Shown here piece after piece: positions 53,321 to 63,318 of a stretch of 64,000 nucleotides of DNA (positions are counted from its first letter, which is position 1; each line of letters starts with the position of its first letter). Origin of the DNA: JADLHS01 sp044225555 (GTDB lineage: Bacteria; Verrucomicrobiota; Verrucomicrobiia; Limisphaerales; JADLHS01); the NCBI GenBank assembly GCA_044225555.1, contig JBGAIM010000013.1:62001-126000 (forward strand), read 5' to 3'. The translations under genes were made by a program, and so were the position numbers. The notes under the pieces are model-generated. The model was given only the letters and a program-made list of their open reading frames with translations, ran no database searches and was not told where the DNA came from.

Positions 53321-54388
53321 GTGAATTATTTTTCCCGCGACAAGCAAAATGCCTTCGAGGCCAAATCCGAGGCGCAACGTATCGCGTTTGCGCCGGTGGT
53401 TTTTCAAGCCTGCCGCCTGCTCCGTAAGTATGGGCTGCTCGAAAAAGTCCAGCGTGGCGGTAGCAAAGGCCTGACGCTGGAGGAAATCGTCGCTGGCACG
53501 GACGTGCCGCGTTACGGGGTGAAGGTGCTGGTCGAAGCCGGCCTCGGCATCGGTTTGTTTTGTCTCAACGAAGAGCGTTTCACGCTGACCCGGCTCGGTT
53601 ACTTCATCCTGCGCGATCCGATGACGCACGCGAACATGGATCTCGCCCACGACATTTGTTATCGGGGACTCTTTCATCTAGAGGAAGCGATCGAGCAGGG
53701 GCGTCCCGCTGGTCTGAAAACATTGGGTGATTGGAAGACGTTTTACGAAGGGCTTGCGTCCCTGCCTCCGAAGCAGCGCGAAAGCTGGCTCGCGTTTGAT
53801 CATTATTACTCAGACCAGGCGTTTCCGGCTGCGCTGCCGCTGGTGTTTGCCGACAAGCCCAAGCGTCTGCTCGATGTGGGTGGCAATACCGGCAAGTTCG
53901 CGGTGCAATGCGTGAAGCACGACCCGAATGTCCGCGTGACCATCGCTGATCTGCCCCGACAACTGGAACTCGCGCGCACATACATTCGCGCGCAGGGGCT
54001 CGAAGACCGCGTGGATTTCTTCGCGGTGGACGTGCTTGATGAAGCGCGGCAACTACCGGGCGGCTACGATGCGATCTGGATGAGCCAGTTCCTCGATTGT
54101 TTCTCGCTGCCGCAGATCGAATCCATTCTGCGCCGGGCGGGCAGGGCTTTGTCCTCCAGCGGTTCGCTGCATATCCTGGAACTGTTCTGGGATCGGCAGC
54201 CGAATGAGACCGCCGCGTTTTGTCTCCAACAGACTTCGCTCTACTTCACCTGCATCGCCAATGGAAACAGTCAGATGTATCACTCAGCTGATTTGTTAAA
54301 GTGTCTGACGGCCAGCGGCCTGAGCTTGGTTGAAGAACGCGATCAGGTTGGCCAGTTCCACACCTGGCTCAAGTGCCGAAAGGCCTGA
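53321..54388 (+). CDS. SAM-dependent O-methyltransferase
   Basis: A 355-residue class I methyltransferase of the plant-type O-methyltransferase layout: an N-terminal winged-helix dimerisation domain (about residues 20-100, with LLEKVQRGGSKGLTLEEIVAGTDV) and a C-terminal Rossmann domain with motif I LLDVGGNTGKFAVQ, then TIADLPRQLELARTY and a late SMYH-like segment. Small-molecule phenols are the usual substrates. The start is GTG. It is the last gene of the ammonia-lyase operon. Confidence 0.87.
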   Translation: MNYFSRDKQNAFEAKSEAQRIAFAPVVFQACRLLRKYGLLEKVQRGGSKGLTLEEIVAGTDVPRYGVKVLVEAGLGIGLFCLNEERFTLTRLGYFILRDPMTHANMDLAHDICYRGLFHLEEAIEQGRPAGLKTLGDWKTFYEGLASLPPKQRESWLAFDHYYSDQAFPAALPLVFADKPKRLLDVGGNTGKFAVQCVKHDPNVRVTIADLPRQLELARTYIRAQGLEDRVDFFAVDVLDEARQLPGGYDAIWMSQFLDCFSLPQIESILRRAGRALSSSGSLHILELFWDRQPNETAAFCLQQTSLYFTCIANGNSQMYHSADLLKCLTASGLSLVEERDQVGQFHTWLKCRKA

Positions 54389-54397
54389 GCGCGAATC

Positions 54398-54418
54398 TTC
54401 AGCCTTCGGCTTTTTTTG
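54398..54418 (+). terminator. Weak putative terminator after the methyltransferase gene
   Basis: A short AGCC / GGCT stem with a TTC loop is followed by seven T residues, 10-30 bases after the stop. Only 4 bp pair well, so this is a modest call. Confidence 0.45.
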
Positions 54419-54903
54419 ATTCCCCATCCCTGCTGGCATGGCTGATGCACCCTTGGCAGGTGAGTCAGCCGGTTCGTATGGATTGCCAAACTGCCTTTGG
54501 CCCATTGGCGATGCGAGTCGTGACACCCGGTTGGCCGACAAAACCATGCTTGCACAAAACAAACAATCGAATAGCGAAGGACTGGTCGTCGGGGATCGCC
54601 GTCTCGGCGCGGTGCTGCGATTCCTGACGGCCAGTGGTCTTCGCCCTGCTTTTTATGCCCACTGTTGAAACCATTTCCAGCCGGCCCGACGCTCAGCGCC
54701 ACGTCGAAGTGGCTTTGAGCCTTGTGCCGGAAACCAAATCAAAGCTGGCCCATCTGCCGTCGCACCCAGCCGTGACGCCTCTCCGCCCCGTTAAGTGGTC
54801 GGAATTCGCAACGGACTGGCTCGATACTCCCGCGGCCCACTGTTCGCCGCTGGATGATTATTGAACGGTCGCTGACGGGATTGGGACAGTTGCTGGCCGT
54901 CAC
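54419..54903. other. Intergenic region without a convincing gene
   Basis: About 485 bases between convergent genes. Several short open frames exist on the plus strand (up to 76 codons, for example from 54634), but none has a clear Shine-Dalgarno, a recognisable motif or strong codon bias. Near 54622-54645 a short stretch resembles the methyltransferase 3' end (LTASGL), which could be chance or gene debris. Confidence 0.45.
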
Positions 54904-56110
54904 TTAACGGACCATCAATTCTTTCGGGTCTTCGCCCTTCAATCCGTATTTCATCGCGAAACGCAGCAACCCGATGCTGTAAGGCGAGGTCGAGGCCGCG
55001 CCGCTGAAGATACGGCCCATGTGTTTGTTCATGTGCGGGAAGAGCAGTTTCACCAGAAAGTTATCGCGCATTTTCTGTCCGACCTTGAAGCAGGTGAAGA
55101 GTCGTCCGTTGTAGTAGTAGCTCACGATCTCGTGCCACGTCTTGAGGTGATGCTTCTCTTCTTGTTCGTAATGTTGGAACGCTTCGTGGGAACCATCATG
55201 AATGGCGTTGGCCAGCAGAAACGCCCCCTGCATTCCGAGAAACAAGCCGCTCGAAAACACCGGATCAATAAACCCCGCCGTGTCGCCTACCAACACCCAG
55301 CCGTCGCCGAACATGCGGTCGGAAACGAGCTGGTAATTGGCGTACTCCATGACTGGTGTAATCCGCTTCGCGTCGCGCGCCACGACTTTCAGCACCGAAT
55401 CCTGTTTCAGCAGGTTGTCGTAGCGCTCCTCCTTGGTCGCGCCGAACTTTGGCAGATGTTCGGCACTGACGACCATCCCGAGCGACACGCGACCTGGCAG
55501 CGGAATCCGCCAACTCCAGCCGTGATCCAGCCGGGTCGTATGCACGTGACCTTCATATTCCAGTTGGGTCTTGTCCACGTGCGCGAACAACGCCGCATCC
55601 TTTCGCGCGCCTTCCTCGCTCGCAATGCCCAGCAGCTTTGGCAACAAGCGCACGCGACCCGTGGCATCCACGATGAGATCGGGATGCTCTTTGAAGAATC
55701 CGCCCGTGCCGGACAGCGTTTCCTGGGTCAAACGCACGCGGTCGGTGCTGGTGATGCGCTCGACGTTGGCCGGTGTTTCATAAACCATCGCTGTAGGCAT
55801 AGGTGGCCGTGGTGCCGGTGAGGTTTTTGAAGAAGAAGGAAAAATTGATCTCGTCACTCAGGTTGAAGGTCGCTCCCGGCTTGAACACGCTGAAGTCGCG
55901 CACCGTTTCCTCCACCCCGAGCTTTTGCAGCATGGGAATGATGGCGGGCACGAGGGATTCGCCGACGATGAGCGGTGCGCCCTTGGGCTTGTGCCAGATG
56001 GCCACGCGCAGTCCTGCGCGACAAAGCAAAATGGCCAGCGTGCTGGCCGCCGGGCCGCCACCGAGGATGGCGACGGTGTTGATTTTGTGTGAATGACAGT
56101 TGCAACTCAT
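54904..56110 (-). pseudogene. Broken flavin-dependent halogenase-like gene
   Basis: Two reading frames together rebuild one FAD enzyme. The first (start 56110, ending 55778) has TVAILGGGPAASTLAILLCRAG and IVGESLVPAIIPML, and breaks at TATYAY. The second (readable from about 55800 to 54904) continues at the same point of the fold: ERITSTDRVRL, LIVDATGRVRLLPKLLG, GWSWRIPL (the WxWxIP region) and GFIDPVFSSGLFLGMQGA. Compared with the intact halogenase-like protein at 52064-53311, about 20 residues around the conserved PRxxFD segment are missing, and the frame is shifted. So the gene has lost about 60 bases plus frame. An assembly error could explain the shift but hardly the missing block. Confidence 0.78.
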
Positions 56111-56232
56111 GGTGTTGGGGCGGACGCGCGACGCCTGCATAATGAGGGAGACAGATGACTATTTTCAAGTCTGCTTCCAGCCGCCCGCCAATCTTTGGCA
56201 TCGCGGCGCGGGTGGGTCTATGTTAAGCCTTG

Positions 56233-58584
56233 ATGCGAGTTATGAGTGCTCCGGTCACAACTTCCACGTCAGGTGGCGGGACGAACCTTTCCTGCTTCAC
56301 CCGCGCGGTGACGAATGTGCTGGCCGAAGAGCCGGCGCTCGAGGCGGTCACCATTGATCGCACTCACCAGAAGATCTCCGTAGCTACGCTGGGCCGGACG
56401 GACGTGGAAAAACTGAGCGCGCGCATCTCGACCCAGTTTCAGCAGGCGCAGGAAACCGCCGCCGGACAGACCTGCTCGTTGCTCAGCGGTGCGGGCGATT
56501 GTCTGACGTGCGAGACCCCGCTAACCGAGTTGGAACGCAGGAATATCACCATCCAGCACACGAGTTGCACGACCACCATTGCACGGGTCACCTGCCCAAC
56601 CGCGCCCCGATTCTGGCGCTGGCGCAATTTGCCATTCCCCAAGGTCGTCCAGCGCGACGTGGAGTTTCTCGAACACGCGGATGACGAACACGGCCACGAC
56701 CACGCGGACGAGTGGAAGGCGCAACTCGCGCTGGCCGCCGCCTGCGGCGTGTTGGGTTTGCTGGCAGCTTATGTTGTTTCGCCCGCTTGGCGGATTCCGG
56801 TGTTCGCGCTGAGTTATCTCGCCGGCGCGTGGTTTCCCGCCGAGGAAGTCTGGGAACGATTGCGTCAGCGGGCGATTGATGTGCATTTCCTCATGCTGGC
56901 CGTGGCAGCGGGTGCGGCCGGTATCGGTGCCTGGGCCGAGGGCGCGACGCTCCTATTTCTTTTTTCACTGTCCGGCGGGCTCGAACATTACGCCTTGGGT
57001 CGGACGCAAAAGGAAATCCGTTCGCTCTTCCGTGAGGCGCCGAAGACCGCCACCGTGCTTGATGCGCGCGGTGGTGAGAGCGAAGTGAAGGTCGAATCGC
57101 TCAAGACCGGAATGCGCCTGTTGGTGAAACCGGGTTCACAATTCCCGGTGGATGCGGAAGTGTTGAAAGGCGGTACAGCTGCAGACGAATCGAATCTTAC
57201 CGGCGAAGCCACGCCCGTGGAGAAAGCTGTGGGCGATTCCGTCCTGGCAGGCACGATGAACCTGTGGGGCGCGGTTGAAGTCACGGTGCTGCGACCCGCC
57301 GCCGAAAGTTCGCTGCAAAAAATCATCCATCTCATCCGTGAGGCGCAACAGCAGAAAGCACCGTCGCAACAGTTCACGGACAAGTTCAGCACCTACTACA
57401 CCTACGGCGCGTTGGCGTTGTCCGCGGTGATGTTCTTTGTTTGGTGGCTGGGTTTCGGATTGTCGGCCTTTGCTTCGGATGGTGTGGTCAAAAGTGCGTT
57501 CTATCGCACGATGACGTTGCTGGTCGTGGCATCGCCTTGTGCGCTGGTGCTTTCGATTCCGTCGGCAGTGCTGGCGGCCATTGCGTGGGGCGCGCGGCAT
57601 GGCGTTTTGATTCGCGGCGGCGCGGCGGTGGAAAAGCTCGCCGATGTGAACGTCGTGGCGCTCGACAAGACCGGCACATTGACCACCGGCGAATTGCGCG
57701 TCGAGAAGGTGGAGAGTTTTCCACCCGGACGTGAAGGGGAAATTACCCAACTGGCCTACTCACTGGAGAAACTGTCCACGCACCCGCTGGCCCGCGCGAT
57801 TACCCGTCACGGCAAGCAGCAGAATCTGGCGCTGGTGGAATTCGAGCAATTCGAGTCGGTCACAGGCCAGGGATTGAAGGCACGCCGCAACGGGGAGGTT
57901 TGCTGGTTGGGGCGTCGTGAATGGATCGCGGCGGCGCACGCGTCAGCCACCATTGATCAAGTCCCGCCCACGGAGGCGGGCTTGTCGGAAATCTGGCTGG
58001 CACAGGGCGGATTGCTGGGGCGGCTGATTCTGCGTGATGACATTCGGCCACAGGCCCGTCTCGTTTTGGATGAATTGCGCAAGGAGGGCTTGAAGAGTGT
58101 TGTGCTTACCGGGGATCGCCGGGCGACGGCGGAGCATTTGCGCTCCGAGCTGCAATTGGATGAAGTTCGTGCCGAGTTGAAGCCCGAGGACAAGGTCGCC
58201 GCCATCAAGAGCCTCAGCGATGCCGGCAAACTCGTCGCGATGGTGGGCGACGGTGTGAACGACGCTCCCAGCCTCGCCATGGCGCATGTCGGCGTGGCGA
58301 TGGGTGCGCGCGGGTCGGACGCCGCGCTGGAGCAGGCCGATGTGGTGTTGATGCACGACCGGCTGGAAAACTTTCTGGCGGCGTTCCGGTTAAGCCAGCG
58401 CGCCCGTCGCATCATCCGGCAGAATCTGGTGGTTTCGCTCGGCACAGTGGCGGTGCTTGTGGTGTTTGCGTTGATCGGCAAGATTCCGTTGCCCGTGGGT
58501 GTGGTTGGTCACGAAGGCAGCACCGTGGTCGTGGTGATGAACAGTCTGCGCTTGTTGTTCAGCCGAACGACGAAACCTTCCTAG
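56233..58584 (+). CDS. P1B-4 type heavy-metal-transporting ATPase
   Basis: Membrane pump of about 783 residues. The CPx position is SPC (near residue 435, VVASPCALVLSIPSA), and the last helix has HEGST (near 760) followed by VVVVMNSLRLL; SPC with HEG(G/S)T marks the P1B-4 group, which exports Co, Fe(II), Zn or similar. DKTGT (about 479), TGEAT, STHPLA and GDGVNDAP are intact. The N-terminus has a degenerate HMA-like fold without CxxC and a His-rich HADDEHGHDHADEW just before the first helix. The exact start is uncertain among ATGs at 56233 and 56242. It is divergent from the broken halogenase. Confidence 0.93.
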   Translation: MRVMSAPVTTSTSGGGTNLSCFTRAVTNVLAEEPALEAVTIDRTHQKISVATLGRTDVEKLSARISTQFQQAQETAAGQTCSLLSGAGDCLTCETPLTELERRNITIQHTSCTTTIARVTCPTAPRFWRWRNLPFPKVVQRDVEFLEHADDEHGHDHADEWKAQLALAAACGVLGLLAAYVVSPAWRIPVFALSYLAGAWFPAEEVWERLRQRAIDVHFLMLAVAAGAAGIGAWAEGATLLFLFSLSGGLEHYALGRTQKEIRSLFREAPKTATVLDARGGESEVKVESLKTGMRLLVKPGSQFPVDAEVLKGGTAADESNLTGEATPVEKAVGDSVLAGTMNLWGAVEVTVLRPAAESSLQKIIHLIREAQQQKAPSQQFTDKFSTYYTYGALALSAVMFFVWWLGFGLSAFASDGVVKSAFYRTMTLLVVASPCALVLSIPSAVLAAIAWGARHGVLIRGGAAVEKLADVNVVALDKTGTLTTGELRVEKVESFPPGREGEITQLAYSLEKLSTHPLARAITRHGKQQNLALVEFEQFESVTGQGLKARRNGEVCWLGRREWIAAAHASATIDQVPPTEAGLSEIWLAQGGLLGRLILRDDIRPQARLVLDELRKEGLKSVVLTGDRRATAEHLRSELQLDEVRAELKPEDKVAAIKSLSDAGKLVAMVGDGVNDAPSLAMAHVGVAMGARGSDAALEQADVVLMHDRLENFLAAFRLSQRARRIIRQNLVVSLGTVAVLVVFALIGKIPLPVGVVGHEGSTVVVVMNSLRLLFSRTTKPS

Positions 58585-58611
58585 CTTCCACTCTGGGGAC
58601 AAACGCAGCGG

Positions 58612-59448
58612 TTACAGTTTTGTGGGCGGGTTGGTGGTCGGCGATTTCGATTCGATCCAAACCGCATCATTCAGGTAAGCCTGTGCGTAAGCGTAAGGCA
58701 GGAAGCCGTCGCGCCCGCCGCGGTTAGTGTTGCGAAAGATGAACACGCCCCCGCCCGGTTGTGCGCTGTCATCCCGGTAACCAACCAACAAGACACTGTG
58801 CCCGTCGAAGACATCCTCGGGCGGACACATCTGAAGCACGTCGTCTTGCCACTTGTCTTGCTTGGGCCAACGGAAGCCGCCGCAGACCGGCCAGCCGGCG
58901 TTGAGCGTTTGTTTGATCCCGGCAAATTCATCGTTGCTCAAGCCGGTGTCCACGTTCCACTTTTTGATCCAGTGCAGGTGCAGGCCAAGCGCCAGCTTCG
59001 CTTTGGCTTCGGCCTGGACTTCGGTGCTGGGTGAATTCGTGGCGTTGAATGCGGCTTGATAGGGCATTTGCGTTTCGGGGCAAATTCCGTGCATGGCGAA
59101 ACCGGCCCACATGTCGGAAAAGAACCCACCGTCCCGCGCACCGCGACCGGTCTGGTTCGCGGCCCAGTTCAGGAACTCGACGCTCAATCGCTCGCCGCGT
59201 TGTTGCGCATTGGCCACGGCAAATTCTAACTCGCCGGTGAACGTAAAGACCGAGCACGTGGGCCGGCTGCCCTGATTGCGGGGAGGCAATCCCCATTGAT
59301 CGAACTTGGATCGGAGATCAACCTTCGCCGGCAGAGGCTGCAACGGGGTTGAATTCGTAGCGGCTGTGGCCGCAGGATTTGCAATCAGACCGAGGCCAAG
59401 GACGGCCAACACAATGCGCAGGTTGTGGCGGCGGGGATCGATTTGCAT
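58612..59448 (-). CDS. Secreted papain-like (C1) cysteine protease
   Basis: A 278-residue protein with a signal peptide (to about residue 30) and a papain fold: KVDLRSKFDQWGLPPRNQGSRPTCSVF carries Gln59 and Cys65, DGHSVLLVGY has His217 and FIFRNTN has Asn240, so the catalytic set is complete. There is no propeptide of normal length (only about 12 residues between signal and catalytic domain), which is unusual for papains. Bacterial C1 enzymes are less common than eukaryotic ones. It stands alone, convergent with the ATPase gene. Confidence 0.85.
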   Translation of the reverse strand: MQIDPRRHNLRIVLAVLGLGLIANPAATAATNSTPLQPLPAKVDLRSKFDQWGLPPRNQGSRPTCSVFTFTGELEFAVANAQQRGERLSVEFLNWAANQTGRGARDGGFFSDMWAGFAMHGICPETQMPYQAAFNATNSPSTEVQAEAKAKLALGLHLHWIKKWNVDTGLSNDEFAGIKQTLNAGWPVCGGFRWPKQDKWQDDVLQMCPPEDVFDGHSVLLVGYRDDSAQPGGGVFIFRNTNRGGRDGFLPYAYAQAYLNDAVWIESKSPTTNPPTKL

Positions 59449-59554
59449 TTACGGAGAATGAGCCTGCCGGTGTTTCGTTTGAAGAACAATCTGCTGCGAA
59501 GATCTGCATCTCTACCAACTGCGAAATGACAAGTCGTGATCGTGCGGCCACTCA

Positions 59555-61217
59555 CTATTTGGCTGGCCCGCTGATCGCGCCCAGAGGCAACCGGGCCGAA
59601 CGGGACAACGAAGTCCCGAGGAAATCCCTCTCGCCCGTGTCGAGTCCGAATTGTGTACGCAAGTCCAGCCCGCCCGCGCTGGCTGGTGAGTATTTGAGCG
59701 GATGGAAGGCGCGCAACTGCTCCAGACCTACACGTTCTCCCGTGCGCACCGTTCGCGGATGAGCACTCAGAGCGGGCGCTGCCATCAGGCCGACGGGTCG
59801 GCCTGCCACCAATTCCTGGCCGATCTTCTGCCGCCATTCGTCGAGTGTGGCAAAGGCCTGTTCATCCCAGACAATCTGCATCGGTCCGCCTTCGCGCCAA
59901 TACAGGTTGTTTTCAAACCGGATTATTTCATGAGACCAAAAGACACGCAGAGGAACGGCCGGGCCTTGGCCGACGAAGATGTTGTTGCGGAAGGATGCTT
60001 CGACCTCGGTGCCGTAAACCGCCGCCGCTTGATCGCTCCACGGGCCGATGATCACGGTGTTGTTGTAAACCTCCAGGCCGGTCATGCGTGAGCCATCACT
60101 GCGGACCCACAAGCCGGCGTACGTGCGGCTCTTGCGCGAGTCGTTCTCGGAGATGTTGAAGCGCACCACGTTTCCCCGATCCGCATGCGAGGCGTAGGCG
60201 TAGGTATAAACCATCAATCCCGGTCCGTCGTTGTCATGGCTATAGTTGTATTGGAGCACGCACTCAATACAACCGCCGTCGAGATCGAAACCGCCGCCGT
60301 CCCGGCTGCTGGTGCGGTTGGCGAAACTTTCGCAATGCTGGATGATCACGCGCCGTGAAGCGCAGGTCCAGATGCCCACGCCGCCGCCGGTGTTGGAACG
60401 GCACTCGGCGCCGTTGCTCCATGCCTTGCAATGTTCGATCAATCCGCCATCCACCTGATAAAGCACCATGCCGCTGCCGGAATGATTCTTCAGATAATTG
60501 GGATCGCCGGTGTTGTTGAAGGCGCGACAGCGACTCACCTGCACATCGGCGTGGGCATAGTTGGTGGCGTCGTAAGGCAGCCGTCCGGCCACTTCCATGC
60601 CCCCGCGAAGATTGTCGTGCATCGCGCAATCAATGATCCGCACATTCGAGAAACCGCTGTGGTCCCCCGCTCACCCAGATGCCGAAAATCCCGAAGCCGT
60701 GAACTTCCAGGTTTTGCAACCGCAGATATTCGAGGCGCTCGCCCGTCGTCAGCCGGTTGTCGCACGCCACGCCATACCCGGCGTTGTTCGTGCGGCCGGC
60801 CCCCACCACGATGAGATTTTCAATCACCACGCCGCCGGCATTCTCGATGGTGATGCCGTTGGACCGGCCAGCCAGAATCGTCGCGCGCCCGGCGCCAAAA
60901 GAGCCGATGATCACCGGGTCGCGGAGCGTGCCGGCATCCTCGCTCGTCAGGTGGAGATTGCCGGCAAAGGATTTCCCGGCTTCAAACAACACGCGATCAC
61001 CGGGATGAAACCGCGCGTTGTTGACCCGCTCGATGGTCTGCCACGCACTTGCCTTGGTAGTACCGCTTGCGCGGTCATCACCTTTTACGCGGACGAAATA
61101 ATCCGTCGCGGCGACCGGACCGGCTGCCAGCATCAACGCGAAGAGGCCACCCGCCCACAATGCAGGGGTGTGATGCCAGAGAATCGGGATGCTCACGCCG
61201 CTGAGCTTAACGCTCAT
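59555..61217 (-). pseudogene. Secreted right-handed beta-helix protein, frameshifted
   Basis: One long gene split by a frameshift. The first frame (start ATG 61217) has a signal peptide (ending VAATDYF) and a beta-helix beginning AWQTIERVNNARFHPGDRVLFEAG; it stops soon after GIWVSGG. If one base is removed from the C5 run at 60664-60668, the product reads on as GIWVSGDHSGFSNVRIIDCAMHDN and then through typical parallel-helix rungs (GGGFDLDGGCIECVLQYNYSHDN, EVYNNTVIIG) to 59555. The total would be about 554 residues. This fold is common in polysaccharide lyases and hydrolases; no catalytic site is clear. The single-base change in a homopolymer may be an error or a phase-type switch. Confidence 0.75.
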
Positions 61218-61533
61218 GCGCTGGCCTGTCACTCCGTGACTCGTGACCCGCCAGAACCGTTGCGTTTTGCCCAACTGCTCTATGGACTCCCAACCAGCAA
61301 CTACGATGGCCCTTGATCCTCGCGCCCGCGCCGCTCGTCATGTACGAAGGCTTGTTGCGCACGCTTCAATTGGGGCTGGATCAGGTTTCCGTCAGGCGGA
61401 CTGCAGCCGAAAGTTTCCCGAAGGTTTTTGCCATTTATGAAACCTTGGCGGACTCAATTGTGTTTCAATACTGGGTAGCGTCGGGCAGTGTTTGAGGCAC
61501 GCGTCGTCAGGTGATTTCCCAAGCTGGGAGAAA
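61218..61533. other. Intergenic region between divergent genes
   Basis: About 316 bases. It holds the upstream regions of the beta-helix and glycosidase genes. A 60-codon frame from 61313 has no Shine-Dalgarno or recognisable motif, so I do not call it a gene. Confidence 0.45.
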
Positions 61534-63084
61534 ATGGATTCGGAATTGAAACCATCACAGGGAACTGCAAAACGCAGTTTCCGGCGGCGGGTGTTGCTTG
61601 GCTGTGCCTTCGGTTGTGTGGGAGTTGTGTTGCTGTTGGTCGCGGTCATCGTTCTCGTCGTATCCTTTCTTGCCCGAGTGCCGAATTCTTACCCACTGGC
61701 CACGCATCCCATTGCTGCCGTCACGACCAGAACAAATCTGGGTGGTGGGCTCGACGGATTTGAATCGCCGTATCTCGGTCACACGGGCAGTTGGGACGGG
61801 AAGGGTGGGTCGATGTTCGGTGGTTCGAAGACCAACAACCTGGACACGGAGCGCGCGATGGGACTGCGTTGGACATTTATGCCGGTGCATTGGCGCGCGC
61901 TGGAGCCGGGCGGTCCGGTGGATTTGAATCTCGAAACACCGCTCGCGTGGCAGGCGCTGGATGCGTTTGTCATCGGGGCACAGGAACGGGGGTTGAACGT
62001 GCTGATGCAAGCGCCCGTGGTGGGCGGGAATGCCGGCGGCCCGCCTGCTTGGGCAGGGCAACGTGAGCCGGGGAAGTCCTCACCGGCGAACGTGGAGGCG
62101 GTGGTAGAGTTTGCGGGCAAACTCGCGGAGCGGTATCGCCCCGGCGGCACACTCGCGCGGCGACAGGGTTGGGGCGAACGATATGGAGTTCGCGCTTGGG
62201 AACTCGACAATGAGCCGGAGAGTTATCGCACGCACTGGAAAGGACAGGCCGCGGATTACGCCGAGTTCGTCACTCGTACCACGGCTCGAATCAAGGCCGC
62301 CGACCCGCAGGCCGTGATCGTTGCGCCGGGACTCGCGGGCGGAAAGCACGGGCTATCGTGGCTCGAAGCCACGCTTGATGCTTCGGCGATGGCCGGTTCG
62401 CCTGCGTTCCGGGCGCAAGGTAAGGCCTACTCCATCGGCCCGGTAATTGATGTGGTGAGTCTCCACAATTATGAGGGGCTGGATTCGGCTTTCTCCAATG
62501 AGCCACGGACCATCGGGCAGGTGCTTGACGACGTGAGCGGCGTCTTTGAGAAATGGGAGCAGCGCGTTCCTGGCTTCACCTACGCGCGGAAGCAAGAGTA
62601 TTGGCACACGGAGGGGAATTTTGATTTTCTGGGCATCCTCTCGGCCGAACGCAGAGCAGCGTGGCGATTCCAATTTTTCACCCGCGCGTTTGCGGCGGGC
62701 ATCCGCAAAGTCTGCGTGATGGATGCATCCCCGCCGGAGCAAAAGGCAGTGCGAGCTTACGTGGACGCGCTGCCGAATCCGTTTCCGATGCTGGCGGCGA
62801 CGAGCGAAATCAAATTGATTCGTGGGCACGTATCTGTGTTTCGCCACTTGGATGGTGCCGAACCAGGCGCTGGGCAGGTTTGGATCGTCTGGCCGCTGGC
62901 CAATACCGGGGATGCAACTGTTGAAATCCCTGCGCACCGACCGCAGGTGCAAGTGGTATTCGTTGATGGGAGCTCCCGGAGTTTGACGGCGAGTAGAGAC
63001 CGGGTGCGACTCGACTTGAAGGGAGACCCCAAGCTGGCACCGGCGGCGTTGGTGATTGACCGCCCGGTCCGCCCCGGGAACTGA
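61534..63084 (+). CDS. Membrane-anchored clan-A-like glycoside hydrolase
   Basis: A 516-residue protein with an N-terminal anchor (about residues 20-50, basic then strongly hydrophobic) and an extracytoplasmic TIM-barrel-like domain. WELDNEPES carries Glu227 in the Asn-Glu form of clan A acid/base residues, and YWHTEGNF carries Glu360 as the likely nucleophile. A C-terminal beta domain follows (VWIVWPLANTGDATVEIPAHRPQ). Overall it looks like GH5- or GH39-type enzymes, but I cannot fix the family. GGGAG just before the ATG at 61534 supports this start over one at 61492. Confidence 0.75.
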   Translation: MDSELKPSQGTAKRSFRRRVLLGCAFGCVGVVLLLVAVIVLVVSFLARVPNSYPLATHPIAAVTTRTNLGGGLDGFESPYLGHTGSWDGKGGSMFGGSKTNNLDTERAMGLRWTFMPVHWRALEPGGPVDLNLETPLAWQALDAFVIGAQERGLNVLMQAPVVGGNAGGPPAWAGQREPGKSSPANVEAVVEFAGKLAERYRPGGTLARRQGWGERYGVRAWELDNEPESYRTHWKGQAADYAEFVTRTTARIKAADPQAVIVAPGLAGGKHGLSWLEATLDASAMAGSPAFRAQGKAYSIGPVIDVVSLHNYEGLDSAFSNEPRTIGQVLDDVSGVFEKWEQRVPGFTYARKQEYWHTEGNFDFLGILSAERRAAWRFQFFTRAFAAGIRKVCVMDASPPEQKAVRAYVDALPNPFPMLAATSEIKLIRGHVSVFRHLDGAEPGAGQVWIVWPLANTGDATVEIPAHRPQVQVVFVDGSSRSLTASRDRVRLDLKGDPKLAPAALVIDRPVRPGN

Positions 63085-63318
63085 CCTTGCTTGGTGTTCG
63101 TCGGAAACTCTCGGGGACTTCGCCTGTGGTTTTCGCGGATTTGAACACGGTGAACAGAATCACCCGAGCCGAGATGCTAGGGCTTGCCGGGTGATTGAAT
63201 GGGCAAACTGATTGGCAGGCGCCGGGCGTGGCTACAGCTTCGACTTGGAGGTCCGACCTCGAGTTGGGAGGCTCGCGTCGGTCGGGTGCGCGGAAGAAGT
63301 CAGGTTGCCGGCTTGGTA

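Noticed and set aside
48876..54388. Calling this a complete aryl polyene or carotenoid cluster
   Set aside because: No ketosynthase, acyl carrier protein, phytoene synthase or glycosyltransferase lies in the block, so only a tailoring-type locus can be supported.
54634..54864. A 76-codon frame after the methyltransferase gene
   Set aside because: No Shine-Dalgarno, no motif, ordinary codon use and no conserved neighbourhood. It may be chance or debris.
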